From NCBI GenBank assembly GCA_030628445.1, contig DAOVQV010000030.1, positions 1 through 10,196 of the forward strand: a stretch of 10,196 nt of DNA, in the 5' to 3' direction. Of the stretch, positions 1 to 6,838 are shown piece by piece (within the stretch, counting starts at the first letter, position 1; each line of letters opens with the position of its first letter). Position numbers and translations under genes: made by a program. The notes beneath the pieces were generated by a model. It searched no databases. It was given only the letters and a program-made list of their open reading frames with translations, and had not been told where the DNA came from. This stretch comes from Phycisphaerae bacterium (GTDB taxonomy: Bacteria > Planctomycetota > Phycisphaerae > SM23-33).

Positions 1-1
1 G

Positions 2-1291
2 GAGTGCGGCGTACCGACATGTCTTGCCTTTGCCATGAAGGTAGCAGCAGGCCAGGCTGGACTATCGGAGTGCCCCCGCCTGTCTGAAGAAGCCGCCGCC
101 CAGCTATCCGAGGCATCGGCGCCGCCACAGCGACTGGTGAAGATGGGCCCCGACACCAATTCCATAGAGGTCGGGCAGGAAACCGTTCTGTTTAGACACG
201 ATGAGAAGTTTCATCATCCAACGGCCGTGGCGCTGGCGATTTCCGACGCCGCCCAAGATGACGACATTCGCACGTTGTGTTCATCCTACCGATCGCTGCA
301 GTTCACCCGGGTCGGCGAGACCCTTCAGGCGGATATGATCGCCCTTATCAATGATTCCGGCTCGCCGGATAAGATGTTGGCCGCGGCGGAGACGATCTAT
401 AACGAACTTGGCGCGCCGATGGTCTTGGTGAGCGAGAAGATCGACTCCCTCGCCGCCGTGGCGAAGGGTCCGTTGTCGGGGACCAGACCCCTGCTGTACT
501 GCAGCTGCGACGCCCCGGCCAAAAAACTCGCCGAACTGGCCAAGTCCACCGCTTCGCCGATCTGTGTCTGCGGCGATCTGCAGTCCACCGCCGACAAGGT
601 CGAAGCGCTGACAGCTCAGGACGTCAAGGATGTTATGATATCACCGGGTGATGTCAGCGCCTCCGAGGCGCTGGCGTTCCTGACGAAGGCCCGCCGAGCG
701 GCGTTGAACAGCAAGTTCCGCCCGCTGGGCTGCCCGGTCCTTACGGTGGCTTGCGGTGATGACGCCACGGCGGCGGCCCTGGACGCCTGCGCGTATGTCT
801 GCAAGTACGCGGGCGTGCTCGTGACGAACGCCTGGGAGCCGTATCTGCTCCTGCCGATCCTGACGGCTCGGCAGAACATCTACACCGACCCGCAAAAGCC
901 CGTGCAGGTCGAGGCGAAACTGTACGACATCGGCGATGTTGCAACCGAAAGCCCTCTGCTGGTAACCACGAATTTCTCGCTGAGCTATTACTCCGTTGAG
1001 GCGGAAGTGGAAAGCTCGCGCATTCCCTGCCGTATCCTCGCCGTCGACACCGAAGGGACCAGCGTCCTGACGGCGTGGGCGGCGGATAAATTCAACGCCG
1101 AGACGATCACTGCCGCCCTGAAGGGCGCCGAGGCCGATAGCAAAGCCGAACACCATAAAGTCGTGATTCCGGGGCATGTGGCCGTTCTTGCCGCATCACT
1201 GGCTGACGAGTCTGGATGGGATGTCCTGGTGGGTCCTAAAGAGGCATCCGGGATCGGGCCGTACCTCAAAAAAGATTGGAAGATCGCTTAG
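2..1291 (+). CDS. acsC: Corrinoid iron-sulfur protein large (gamma) subunit AcsC, 5'-truncated by window edge
   Basis: Large subunit of CoFeSP. With AcsD it carries the methyl group from methyl-THF to the A-cluster of acetyl-CoA synthase in the cytoplasm. The reading frame is open from base 2, upstream of the first ATG (35). Those first codons give ECGVPTCLAFAMK, the end of the N-terminal 4Fe-4S domain. Visible residues 2, 7 and 24 are Cys, giving a -C-x4-C-x16-C spacing that fits the family's CX2CX4CX16C ligand set, whose first Cys lies just outside the window. The ATG at 35 is therefore internal. Next come a TIM-barrel region (ETVLFRHDEKFHHP near its start) and a C-terminal corrinoid domain containing TTNFSLSYY and DTEGTSVLTAWAADKF. 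The protein ends GPKEASGIGPYLKKDWKIA. About 429 residues are visible; relatives have about 445, so roughly 18 are missing. It is the first visible gene of the operon; acsA/acsB are probably upstream (inference). Confidence 0.95.
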   Translation, partial: ECGVPTCLAFAMKVAAGQAGLSECPRLSEEAAAQLSEASAPPQRLVKMGPDTNSIEVGQETVLFRHDEKFHHPTAVALAISDAAQDDDIRTLCSSYRSLQFTRVGETLQADMIALINDSGSPDKMLAAAETIYNELGAPMVLVSEKIDSLAAVAKGPLSGTRPLLYCSCDAPAKKLAELAKSTASPICVCGDLQSTADKVEALTAQDVKDVMISPGDVSASEALAFLTKARRAALNSKFRPLGCPVLTVACGDDATAAALDACAYVCKYAGVLVTNAWEPYLLLPILTARQNIYTDPQKPVQVEAKLYDIGDVATESPLLVTTNFSLSYYSVEAEVESSRIPCRILAVDTEGTSVLTAWAADKFNAETITAALKGAEADSKAEHHKVVIPGHVAVLAASLADESGWDVLVGPKEASGIGPYLKKDWKIA

Positions 1292-1301
1292 TACTTTGTC
1301 C

Positions 1302-1319
1302 CGCGCCGCCCGTGGCGCG
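1302..1319 (+). other. Intercistronic hairpin between acsC and acsV
   Basis: CGCGCC (1302-1307) pairs perfectly with GGCGCG (1314-1319) around a 6-base loop. It lies 11 bases after the acsC stop in the 59-base gap before acsV. The following bases are ATCTTTC, not a clean U-tract, so it is a poor intrinsic terminator. It could stabilise the acsC mRNA end, attenuate partially, or do nothing. The pairing is seen directly; any role is inference. Confidence 0.4.
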
Positions 1320-1337
1320 ATCTTTCACTTCGCCCCT

Positions 1338-1346
1338 GGAGAAAGG
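1338..1346 (+). promoter_or_regulatory. Ribosome binding site that sets the acsV start
   Basis: GGAGAAAGG lies just before ATG 1351, with GGAG nine bases upstream of it. It supports ATG 1351 over the in-frame ATG at 1276, which is inside acsC and would add 25 residues of non-ferredoxin sequence. Confidence 0.7.
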
Positions 1347-1350
1347 CTTC

Positions 1351-3282
1351 ATGAAAAAGACATACAAAGTTCTGTTCGACCCTGAGCAGGTGGAGGCGGA
1401 AGCACCCTCGGGGACCACCATTCTGTCCGCCGCGGCCAAGGCGGGTGTGTTCGTAAACAGCCTGTGCGGCGGTGACGGTGTTTGCGGGCGCTGCCGCGTT
1501 ATCGTCCGGAAGGGGAAGACCTCCGGCGGATCGACCGAGTTCTTCACACGCGAAGAGATTCAGCAGGGATACATCCTTGCCTGTCAGGGCCGGATCGAAT
1601 CGGACCTTGTGGTCGAAATTCCGCCTGAGACTCGTCTGGCCGCCGCGCCTCAGCAAGTTGAAAGCGAAGTGCCGCTTCTGGCCGATCCCAGTAAACTCGC
1701 CGGGCGCGGTATCCGCCTGTCGCCTCTGGTTCGAAAGACATACCTGCAGCTATCCCGACCCTCCCTGGACGATAATGTCTCGGACCTCCAGCGCCTGGAG
1801 CAGGCACTGGGTGGGGCGATCGACCGCAACAATTTTCAGATGGGGCTGAAGGTCACGCGCCGCCTTCCGCACGTGCTCCGCAAGGCCGACTGGAAAGTCA
1901 CCGCCGTCACCGGCCACCGCGGGCCTCTTACGGAGATCATCGAGATCGAGGCCGGGGATACGACTAAGCGGAACTTCTGCATTGCGGCCGACATCGGGAC
2001 CACCACCGTAGTGTGCCACCTGGTGGACCTGCGGGACGGGCAAAGCCTGGGCCGGGCTGCAAGATACAACTCTCAAGTTGCATACGGCGCCGACGTCATA
2101 CGGCGAATCATCCACGCCACGGAAAGTCCCGAAAACGAAACCGCGCTTCGGGAGGCGATTGTCTCCGACGTAAATGAGCTGATACGCGAATTGACCACGA
2201 AGCACCGGCTGAGCACAGGCGACATCTCCGTGATTTCCGCAGCCGGAAACACGACGATGATGCACCTGATGCTGGCGCTGCCCCCCGAGAACATACGCAA
2301 GGAGCCCTATACGGGCGCGGCTTACCATCTACCGCCATTCCGCGCCGCCGAGGTGGGCTTGCAGATCAATCCGCGCGGGCTGCTGTACTGCCTCCCCTGC
2401 GTGGCCGGGTTTGTCGGTGCGGACATCGTCAGCGGGATTTACGCTTCAGGCCTGGCCCAAAGCGACGAGGTTCGCATGCTGATCGACATCGGGACGAACG
2501 GCGAGATCGTCATCGGCAATAAGGAGTTTCTCGTCTGTGCCAGCGCCTCGGCCGGTCCGGCCTTTGAGGGCGCCGAATGCAAGGGCGGGATGCGCGCCAC
2601 GCGCGGGGCGATAGACCACATCCGCCTGCACGATCCCCAGCGCGTGCTGCACTACTCCACCGTAGGGTCCGTACTGCCGATCGGGATCTGCGGAACGGGA
2701 TACGTTGACCTGATCGCCGAGATGCTTCGAGTGGATCTGATCGACAAGACCGGACAATTGAAGGAGGGCGTTGCTTCAGATCGGGTTCGCACAGGCGAGT
2801 TCGGTGAGTTGGAATACGTGGTTGTTCCGGCTTCCAGGTCCGGGAAGGACGCTGATATCACCATTACCCAAGGCGACATTAACAACATTCTGAGGGCCAA
2901 AGGCGCAATCTACGCCGCCGCGTCCGTCCTGCTTAAGGCGCTGAACATGACCTTCGACGACCTTGCCGAGATCATGGTCGCGGGGGCCTTTGGGAACTTC
3001 TTGAATGTGGGCAATGCCGTCTTCATCGGGCTGCTCCCGGACATCCCTCGGGACCGCCTGCGATTTGTCGGGAACGCCTCTATCGCCGGGGCGAAGCTCG
3101 CGGCGATTTGCACCCACTGCTACGACGAGGTATTCGATGTCGCCGCTCGCACAACGTACTTCGAACTCAGCACGGCGCCGACGTTTATGGATGAATTCGT
3201 CTCGGCGTGCTTTTTCCCTCATACGAACGTTCAGCTGTTTCCCCGCGTCATGGGCGAACTTGAACTCGGGAAGGGGGGGTAA
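1351..3282 (+). CDS. acsV: RACo/AcsV: ATP-dependent reductive activator of CoFeSP (2Fe-2S + ASKHA domains)
   Basis: Restores CoFeSP to active Co(I) after accidental oxidation, coupling ATP hydrolysis to uphill electron transfer. The protein has 643 residues, a normal family length. N-terminal 2Fe-2S ferredoxin domain: Cys39, Cys45 and Cys48 in CGGDGVCGRC, with Cys78 in ILACQG (C-x5-C-x2-C...C). After a linker and middle domain comes the ASKHA-type ATPase region (DUF4445 family): AADIGTTTVVCH with Asp214, AAGNTTMMHL, LIDIGTNGEIVIG with Asp379, and ASAGPAFEGAECKGGMRA. VAGAFGNF (from residue 543) and a Cys-containing C-terminus follow. ATG 1351 is chosen because a good ribosome site precedes it and the ferredoxin fold begins at once. 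The gene ends in G7 followed by TAA, two bases before cooC. The electron donor is not identified here; the flavodoxin at 8042-8497 is one untested candidate. Confidence 0.94.
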   Translation: MKKTYKVLFDPEQVEAEAPSGTTILSAAAKAGVFVNSLCGGDGVCGRCRVIVRKGKTSGGSTEFFTREEIQQGYILACQGRIESDLVVEIPPETRLAAAPQQVESEVPLLADPSKLAGRGIRLSPLVRKTYLQLSRPSLDDNVSDLQRLEQALGGAIDRNNFQMGLKVTRRLPHVLRKADWKVTAVTGHRGPLTEIIEIEAGDTTKRNFCIAADIGTTTVVCHLVDLRDGQSLGRAARYNSQVAYGADVIRRIIHATESPENETALREAIVSDVNELIRELTTKHRLSTGDISVISAAGNTTMMHLMLALPPENIRKEPYTGAAYHLPPFRAAEVGLQINPRGLLYCLPCVAGFVGADIVSGIYASGLAQSDEVRMLIDIGTNGEIVIGNKEFLVCASASAGPAFEGAECKGGMRATRGAIDHIRLHDPQRVLHYSTVGSVLPIGICGTGYVDLIAEMLRVDLIDKTGQLKEGVASDRVRTGEFGELEYVVVPASRSGKDADITITQGDINNILRAKGAIYAAASVLLKALNMTFDDLAEIMVAGAFGNFLNVGNAVFIGLLPDIPRDRLRFVGNASIAGAKLAAICTHCYDEVFDVAARTTYFELSTAPTFMDEFVSACFFPHTNVQLFPRVMGELELGKGG

Positions 3283-3284
3283 GG

Positions 3285-4088
3285 ATGGGCGGGCCGGTCA
3301 TAGCTTTCAGCGGTAAGGGCGGGGCCGGGAAGACGACGCTTGCGGCGATGGTGCTGCGCCGGCTCGTGGGCAGCGGCGTTAAGCCCGTCCTGGCCGTTGA
3401 CGCCGACCCGAACTCGACCTTGGGGTTGACCTTGGGGGTGGAGGTATCCGAGACGGTCGCCGACCTGCGCGACAGGATGGGCGAAGCCGCCCAGAAGATC
3501 AGCGAAATACCGAAGCAGCGCATGATGGATCAGTGGCTGGGTGAGATTCTGGACGAGCAGGTCGGTTTTGACCTGCTGACAATGGGCCGTCCGGAAGGCC
3601 CTAAGTGCTACTGCTACGTCAATGCTCTGCTTCGCAGGTACCTGCGGGAGCTGCGAGGCAGCTACGCCGCCGTTGTGGTGGACTGCGAGGCGGGGATGGA
3701 ATATCTTTCCCGCCTGACGGTTGATGACGTCGATACGCTGGTCCTGGTCGCCGAGGCCACACCGATCGGGCTGCGAAGCGCCGAGCGCATCGCCAAGCTC
3801 GCAGATGCCCTGCCCGTCCGTCTCAAGCAGCGCGTCCTGGCGCTGAACAAGGTCGTTTCCTCGGGCCCGCCTCCCAACGTCCGCCAGGCCGCCCGGGAGA
3901 TGTCCATTACCGCGATGGTCGATGTCCCGTTCGACGATGACCTCCAAGGGCGTTGTCTGCGTGGCGTGGGAATAGACGCCGACGCCGGCCGAGCCGCAAG
4001 GGGCCCAATAGAGGAACTGACCCGTCTGTGCACGGGCCCGACGAATGAACAGATCCAACAGGCGAATCTGAAGGAGTCGATATCGTGA
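3285..4088 (+). CDS. cooC: CooC/AcsF-type nickel-insertion ATPase for CODH/ACS
   Basis: MinD/SIMIBI-class P-loop ATPase of 267 residues. It assists nickel insertion into CODH (CooC) or into the A-cluster of acetyl-CoA synthase (AcsF, a close paralog). A deviant Walker A, SGKGGAGKTT, spans residues 9-18 and includes the signature Lys11. VDADPNSTLG is near residue 39. The family's metal-binding Cys-x-Cys is present as Cys108-Tyr-Cys110 in KCYCYVN. The Walker B-like DCEAGMEYLSR starts at residue 133; in many CooC proteins the equivalent is DMEAG-E-H, so Tyr replaces the common His. The start is two bases after the acsV stop and the end overlaps acsD, giving tight coupling in both directions. CooC and AcsF cannot be separated without a tree. 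Placement among CoFeSP genes slightly favours AcsF or a dual role (inference). Confidence 0.88.
   Translation: MGGPVIAFSGKGGAGKTTLAAMVLRRLVGSGVKPVLAVDADPNSTLGLTLGVEVSETVADLRDRMGEAAQKISEIPKQRMMDQWLGEILDEQVGFDLLTMGRPEGPKCYCYVNALLRRYLRELRGSYAAVVVDCEAGMEYLSRLTVDDVDTLVLVAEATPIGLRSAERIAKLADALPVRLKQRVLALNKVVSSGPPPNVRQAAREMSITAMVDVPFDDDLQGRCLRGVGIDADAGRAARGPIEELTRLCTGPTNEQIQQANLKESIS
4071..4076 (+). promoter_or_regulatory. Ribosome binding site for the GTG start of acsD
   Basis: AAGGAG within the end of cooC, eight bases before GTG 4085. It decides the non-ATG start. The start codon overlaps the cooC stop (GTGA). Confidence 0.7.
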
Positions 4089-5059
4089 GCAGCATTCCTG
4101 ACGTGTCGGAAAAGTGGTCCGGTCAGGTCAGCACGGTGGTCATTGGCGCCACGGCCGACGAAGGTGGGACGCGGGGCCGCACCGTCACCATCGGCGGGGC
4201 GGGGGCCTTACCTTTCCTCGCCTTCGACGGGGCGATCGGCAACCCGCCGGTTATCGCCGTGGAGGTCTGGGACAGCGGCGGTCAGACCTGGCCCGAACAA
4301 CTGCGTGACACGTACGGGGATGCACTAGCGGGCCCCGGCGAGTGGGCGAAAAAGGGCGTCGAGTTCGGCGCCGATCTGATCTGCCTGCGCCTCATGGGCG
4401 CTCATCCGGATTCGGGCGACCGCTCGGGCGATCAATGCGCCGAGGCGGTCAAGGAGATCCTCGGCGCCGTCGACGTTCCGCTGATCATTTGGGGGTGCGG
4501 CGTTGACGAGAAGGACAACGAGATCCTTCCGGCCGTCTCCGCCGCCGCCAAGGGCGAGAATTGCCTGATGGGAACGGCCCGTGAGAAGAATTACCGGACG
4601 ATCGTCGCCGTGTGCCTGGCCGATAAGCACAAGCTGATCACCGAAAGCCCGCTGGATATCAATATCGCCAAGCAGGTCAATATCCTCTGCGCGGACGCCG
4701 GATTTCCGCTGGAAGATACGGTTATCTTCCCGACGACCGGGGCTCTGGGGTACGGGATTGAATACGTCTACAGTATTCAGGAGCGGGGTCGTCTGGCGGG
4801 CCTTAGGGGCGATAAGCTGCTTGGTCAGCCCGTCATCTGCGATGTTGGTTTTGAAGCCTGGCGAGCCAAAGAGGCCAAGGCGCCCGCCTTCGATACCGTC
4901 ACCGACGAGAACCGGCGGCAGTGGGGCCCGATGTGGGAGTCGGCGACGGCGATGGTCCTGCTTCAATCCGGGGCCGAATTGCTGATCATGCGAGACCCGG
5001 TCGCCATCGAGAACACCAAGAAAATAATCGAGCGGTTTACACCCTCAGCGACAGCATAG
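4085..5059 (+). CDS. acsD: Corrinoid iron-sulfur protein small (delta) subunit AcsD
   Basis: Small subunit of CoFeSP, a TIM-barrel protein that pairs with AcsC and helps position the cobamide between AcsE and acetyl-CoA synthase. It has 324 residues, a usual length for AcsD/CdhD. Family signatures seen: TVTIGGAGALPFLAFDG near the start, PPVIAVEVWDS, GADLICLRLMGAHPD, VPLIIWGCGVDEKDNEILP, and a C-terminal VTDENRRQWGPMWESATAM with LLIMRDP. It has no Cys cluster of its own, as expected, because the 4Fe-4S site is in AcsC. GTG 4085 is chosen for the AAGGAG eight bases upstream; it overlaps the cooC stop by four bases. acsE follows after 15 bases. The plain bacterial architecture (no long CdhD extension) fits the methyl-THF pathway. 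Confidence 0.95.
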   Translation: MSSIPDVSEKWSGQVSTVVIGATADEGGTRGRTVTIGGAGALPFLAFDGAIGNPPVIAVEVWDSGGQTWPEQLRDTYGDALAGPGEWAKKGVEFGADLICLRLMGAHPDSGDRSGDQCAEAVKEILGAVDVPLIIWGCGVDEKDNEILPAVSAAAKGENCLMGTAREKNYRTIVAVCLADKHKLITESPLDINIAKQVNILCADAGFPLEDTVIFPTTGALGYGIEYVYSIQERGRLAGLRGDKLLGQPVICDVGFEAWRAKEAKAPAFDTVTDENRRQWGPMWESATAMVLLQSGAELLIMRDPVAIENTKKIIERFTPSATA

Positions 5060-5074
5060 GAAGGGAACAGGAAG

Positions 5075-5872
5075 ATGTACGTTATCGGAGAACGCATCAA
5101 TGGAATGTTCACGGATGCCAAGGAAGCCATTCGCCAAAAGGACGCCAAGGTAATACAGGATCTTGCCAAGCGGCAAATGGAGGCCGGAGCCTCTGCGCTG
5201 GACGTAAACGTAGGCCCGGCCGTCCCCGACGCAAAGGACGCCATGCTGTGGTTGGTTGAGACGATCCGCGCCGTCACGGACGCGCCTCTGGCGATAGATA
5301 CGGCCAAGTGGGATGTCATGTCTGCCGTCATTCCGAAGGTGCCCGGCGAGAAGATTCTCAATTCGACCAAGGCCGATCCTGAGACAGCCCAGCAGTACGT
5401 CGCCCTAGCCGCACAAAACGGCGCGGGTCTGATCGGGCTGACCCTCGACGCGGACGGGGTCCCCGGGAACGCGGAGAAGCGCGTGGAATTGGGCGCCCAG
5501 CTGATCACCATCGCCTTGGAAGGCGGCCTGGAGATGGATAAGCTTTTCATCGACCCGGTCATCCTGCCGGTAAATGTGGCCCCGAAGAACCCGGGGCATT
5601 GCATGGAGGCGATTTCCCAGCTCAGAGCCTTCGCTGATCCGCCGCCGCACCTCGTGCTGGGCCTGTCGAACGTCTCCCAGCTGTGCAATAACCGCGGTCT
5701 GATCAACCGCACGTATTTGGCGATGGCGATGGCTCACGGGCTTGATGCGGCGATCCTGGATCCTATGGACACCGAGCTGATGAACACAGGGATAACGGCC
5801 GGGCTGCTCCAAGAGAAAATGATCTACTGCGATTCCTATCTGGAGGCGGCCCGGTACGGAAAGAAGGGCTGA
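5075..5872 (+). CDS. acsE: Methyltetrahydrofolate:CoFeSP methyltransferase AcsE (MeTr)
   Basis: Transfers the N5-methyl group of methyl-THF to Co(I) of CoFeSP, the entry of the methyl branch into acetyl-CoA synthesis. It has 265 residues; the Moorella enzyme has about 262. It is a pterin-binding TIM barrel starting MYVIGERINGMF, with ALDVNVGP near residue 45 and AIDTAKWD, KILNST, LFIDPVILP and GLSNVSQL further on. Counted from this start, the residues I recall as folate-binding or catalytic in Moorella MeTr fall at the same numbers: Asp75, Asn96, Asp160 and Asn199 (in LSNVSQ). That supports both the start and an active enzyme. Its family also includes MetH-type and corrinoid O-demethylase methyltransferases, but the position after acsD makes AcsE the clear call. 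AGGAAGGG (5058-5065) supplies the ribosome site. The stop overlaps the next start (TGATG). Confidence 0.95.
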   Translation: MYVIGERINGMFTDAKEAIRQKDAKVIQDLAKRQMEAGASALDVNVGPAVPDAKDAMLWLVETIRAVTDAPLAIDTAKWDVMSAVIPKVPGEKILNSTKADPETAQQYVALAAQNGAGLIGLTLDADGVPGNAEKRVELGAQLITIALEGGLEMDKLFIDPVILPVNVAPKNPGHCMEAISQLRAFADPPPHLVLGLSNVSQLCNNRGLINRTYLAMAMAHGLDAAILDPMDTELMNTGITAGLLQEKMIYCDSYLEAARYGKKG

Positions 5873-6195
5873 TGCCCAGTAAATGCCCAGGACGGATGAC
5901 GCCGCGCGATCTGGACAGTGTCCTGGTTCCGTGTCCGCAGTGCGGGCGCATTGTGGAGTTCTTTACCGACGAGCCGAAGCGCCGTTGTCGCTGTGGACAT
6001 TTGCTTCTGCGAGAATCGCTGCCCCGGTGCGCCGATTGGTGTCCGGCCGCGGCCCAGTGCCTGGGCGAGGCGATAGACATACGCGATCTGGAACGTCGCC
6101 TCGCCACGATCAAGAACGATCCACGGGCCCGGGCGTGCCTGGCGAGCATACGCCAGTTGCTGGAGAAGAAATCGCGTGACAAGCCCGCCCCGTGA
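5872..6195 (+). CDS. Small Cys-rich putative zinc-ribbon protein, function unknown
   Basis: A 107-residue protein I cannot name. It has nine Cys. Cys21 and Cys24 in PCPQCG, together with Cys39 and Cys41 in RCRCGH, look like a zinc ribbon whose second knuckle is C-x-C rather than the usual C-x2-C. Cys5 (in KCPG), Cys53, Cys57 and Cys63 (in PRCADWCPAAAQCLG) could form a second metal or Fe-S site. VEFFTDEPKRR links the two parts. The C-terminal 40 residues are charged and probably helical. I recall small proteins with the CPG...VEFF...DWC pattern in acetogens and other anaerobes, but with no established function. Translation is coupled to acsE through TGATG, and the 3' end overlaps the next gene by 20 bases, so it belongs to the operon. 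That it is a CDS is firm; metal binding is inference. Confidence 0.8.
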   Translation: MPSKCPGRMTPRDLDSVLVPCPQCGRIVEFFTDEPKRRCRCGHLLLRESLPRCADWCPAAAQCLGEAIDIRDLERRLATIKNDPRARACLASIRQLLEKKSRDKPAP

Positions 6196-6820
6196 ACCTC
6201 CGAGCCGTCCGGGTGTGCCCCCGCGGCAGCATAATTTTCAAGTCGCGGCGGGTTTGGCTCTGGAGCGCGTGGGGGCCCAGTCGGCCGATCAGTTGGAATG
6301 GCTGGGCGCCCGCCGTGATGCGGATTCCTGGGCCCTGGGCGTCTTGGATGATCTGCTCACCGTTGAACTCACTGACGGGACCGTGCGCACCTCCGGCGGC
6401 GAGGTCGTCGGTGGGTGGTGGCAGATCCTGACGCTGCACTATCTGGGTGTTTCGGACCGCCCGCAAGACCAACCGCCAGGCGTGACCTTCGCCGATCTGG
6501 CTGGCGCCAGGGCGTACGGGCCGGTCTATCACCAACGCGTGATCGAACGGGTCTGCCGCACGATCGGGCGCGATCGGGACTCCCTCCTGATGGGGGGCGA
6601 ATCTCTCGGCGCAAAGGTCGCACCGGTCGGCGATCTGGGCCTGGATTTCCGGGTATATCCGCGGGTTGGCGTTCGGCTCATCTGGTATGCGGGAGACGAG
6701 GAGTTCGGCCCGTCAGCAAGCTTATTGCTACCGGAGAACATTGAATCGTTCTTCTGTCTTGAAGATGTGGTGGTGCTGTCGGAAAGGCTCATCTCCCGGG
6801 TCTCGGGCGGGTCGTTTTGA
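6176..6820 (+). CDS. DUF3786-like protein
   Basis: A 214-residue cytoplasmic protein with no signal peptide or membrane segment. The C-terminal two thirds match the DUF3786 pattern as I know it: WWQILTLHYLGVSD (near residue 80), a VTFADLAGARAYGPVYHQR block, a Gly-rich LMGGESLGAK, and a strongly conserved tail with DFRVYPRVGVRLIWYAGDEE (about residue 156 on), FGPSASLLLPENI and CLEDVVVLSERLI. The family has no known activity but recurs in anaerobes with corrinoid or acetyl-CoA pathway genes, sometimes fused to an Fe-S domain like that of AcsC; no such domain is present here. The start is GTG 6176, with GGAGAAG (6162-6168) ten bases upstream, overlapping the previous gene by 20 bases. A role in CoFeSP or corrinoid handling is only an inference from context. 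Confidence 0.8.
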   Translation: MTSPPREPPSRPGVPPRQHNFQVAAGLALERVGAQSADQLEWLGARRDADSWALGVLDDLLTVELTDGTVRTSGGEVVGGWWQILTLHYLGVSDRPQDQPPGVTFADLAGARAYGPVYHQRVIERVCRTIGRDRDSLLMGGESLGAKVAPVGDLGLDFRVYPRVGVRLIWYAGDEEFGPSASLLLPENIESFFCLEDVVVLSERLISRVSGGSF

Positions 6821-6826
6821 CGGACT

Positions 6827-6833
6827 GAGGTGA
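6827..6833 (+). promoter_or_regulatory. Ribosome binding site that sets the start of the BioD-like/DRTGG gene
   Basis: GAGGTGA is a seven-base match to the extended Shine-Dalgarno sequence, five bases before GTG 6839. The alternative in-frame GTG at 6830 lies inside this motif and has no site of its own, so 6839 is preferred. Confidence 0.6.
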
Positions 6834-6838
6834 GGATC

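Noticed and set aside
1276..1350. Longer start for acsV at ATG 1276
   Set aside because: It would overlap acsC and add 25 residues, read through the hairpin, that are not part of the ferredoxin domain. ATG 1351 has a good ribosome site.
3231..4058. Long minus-strand open frame (275 codons) opposite cooC
   Set aside because: It lies fully antisense to a clear CooC/AcsF gene, has no recognisable domain, and arises from the GC-rich codon pattern.
4325..5712. Long minus-strand open frames opposite acsD and acsE (213 and 249 codons)
   Set aside because: Both are antisense to confidently identified genes and show no family motifs; the second is Ser/Ala/Arg-rich as expected for a shadow frame.
6830..6838. 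Alternative GTG start of the BioD-like/DRTGG gene
   Set aside because: This codon lies inside the Shine-Dalgarno-like GAGGTGA that serves GTG 6839. It differs by only three residues, so it remains possible.
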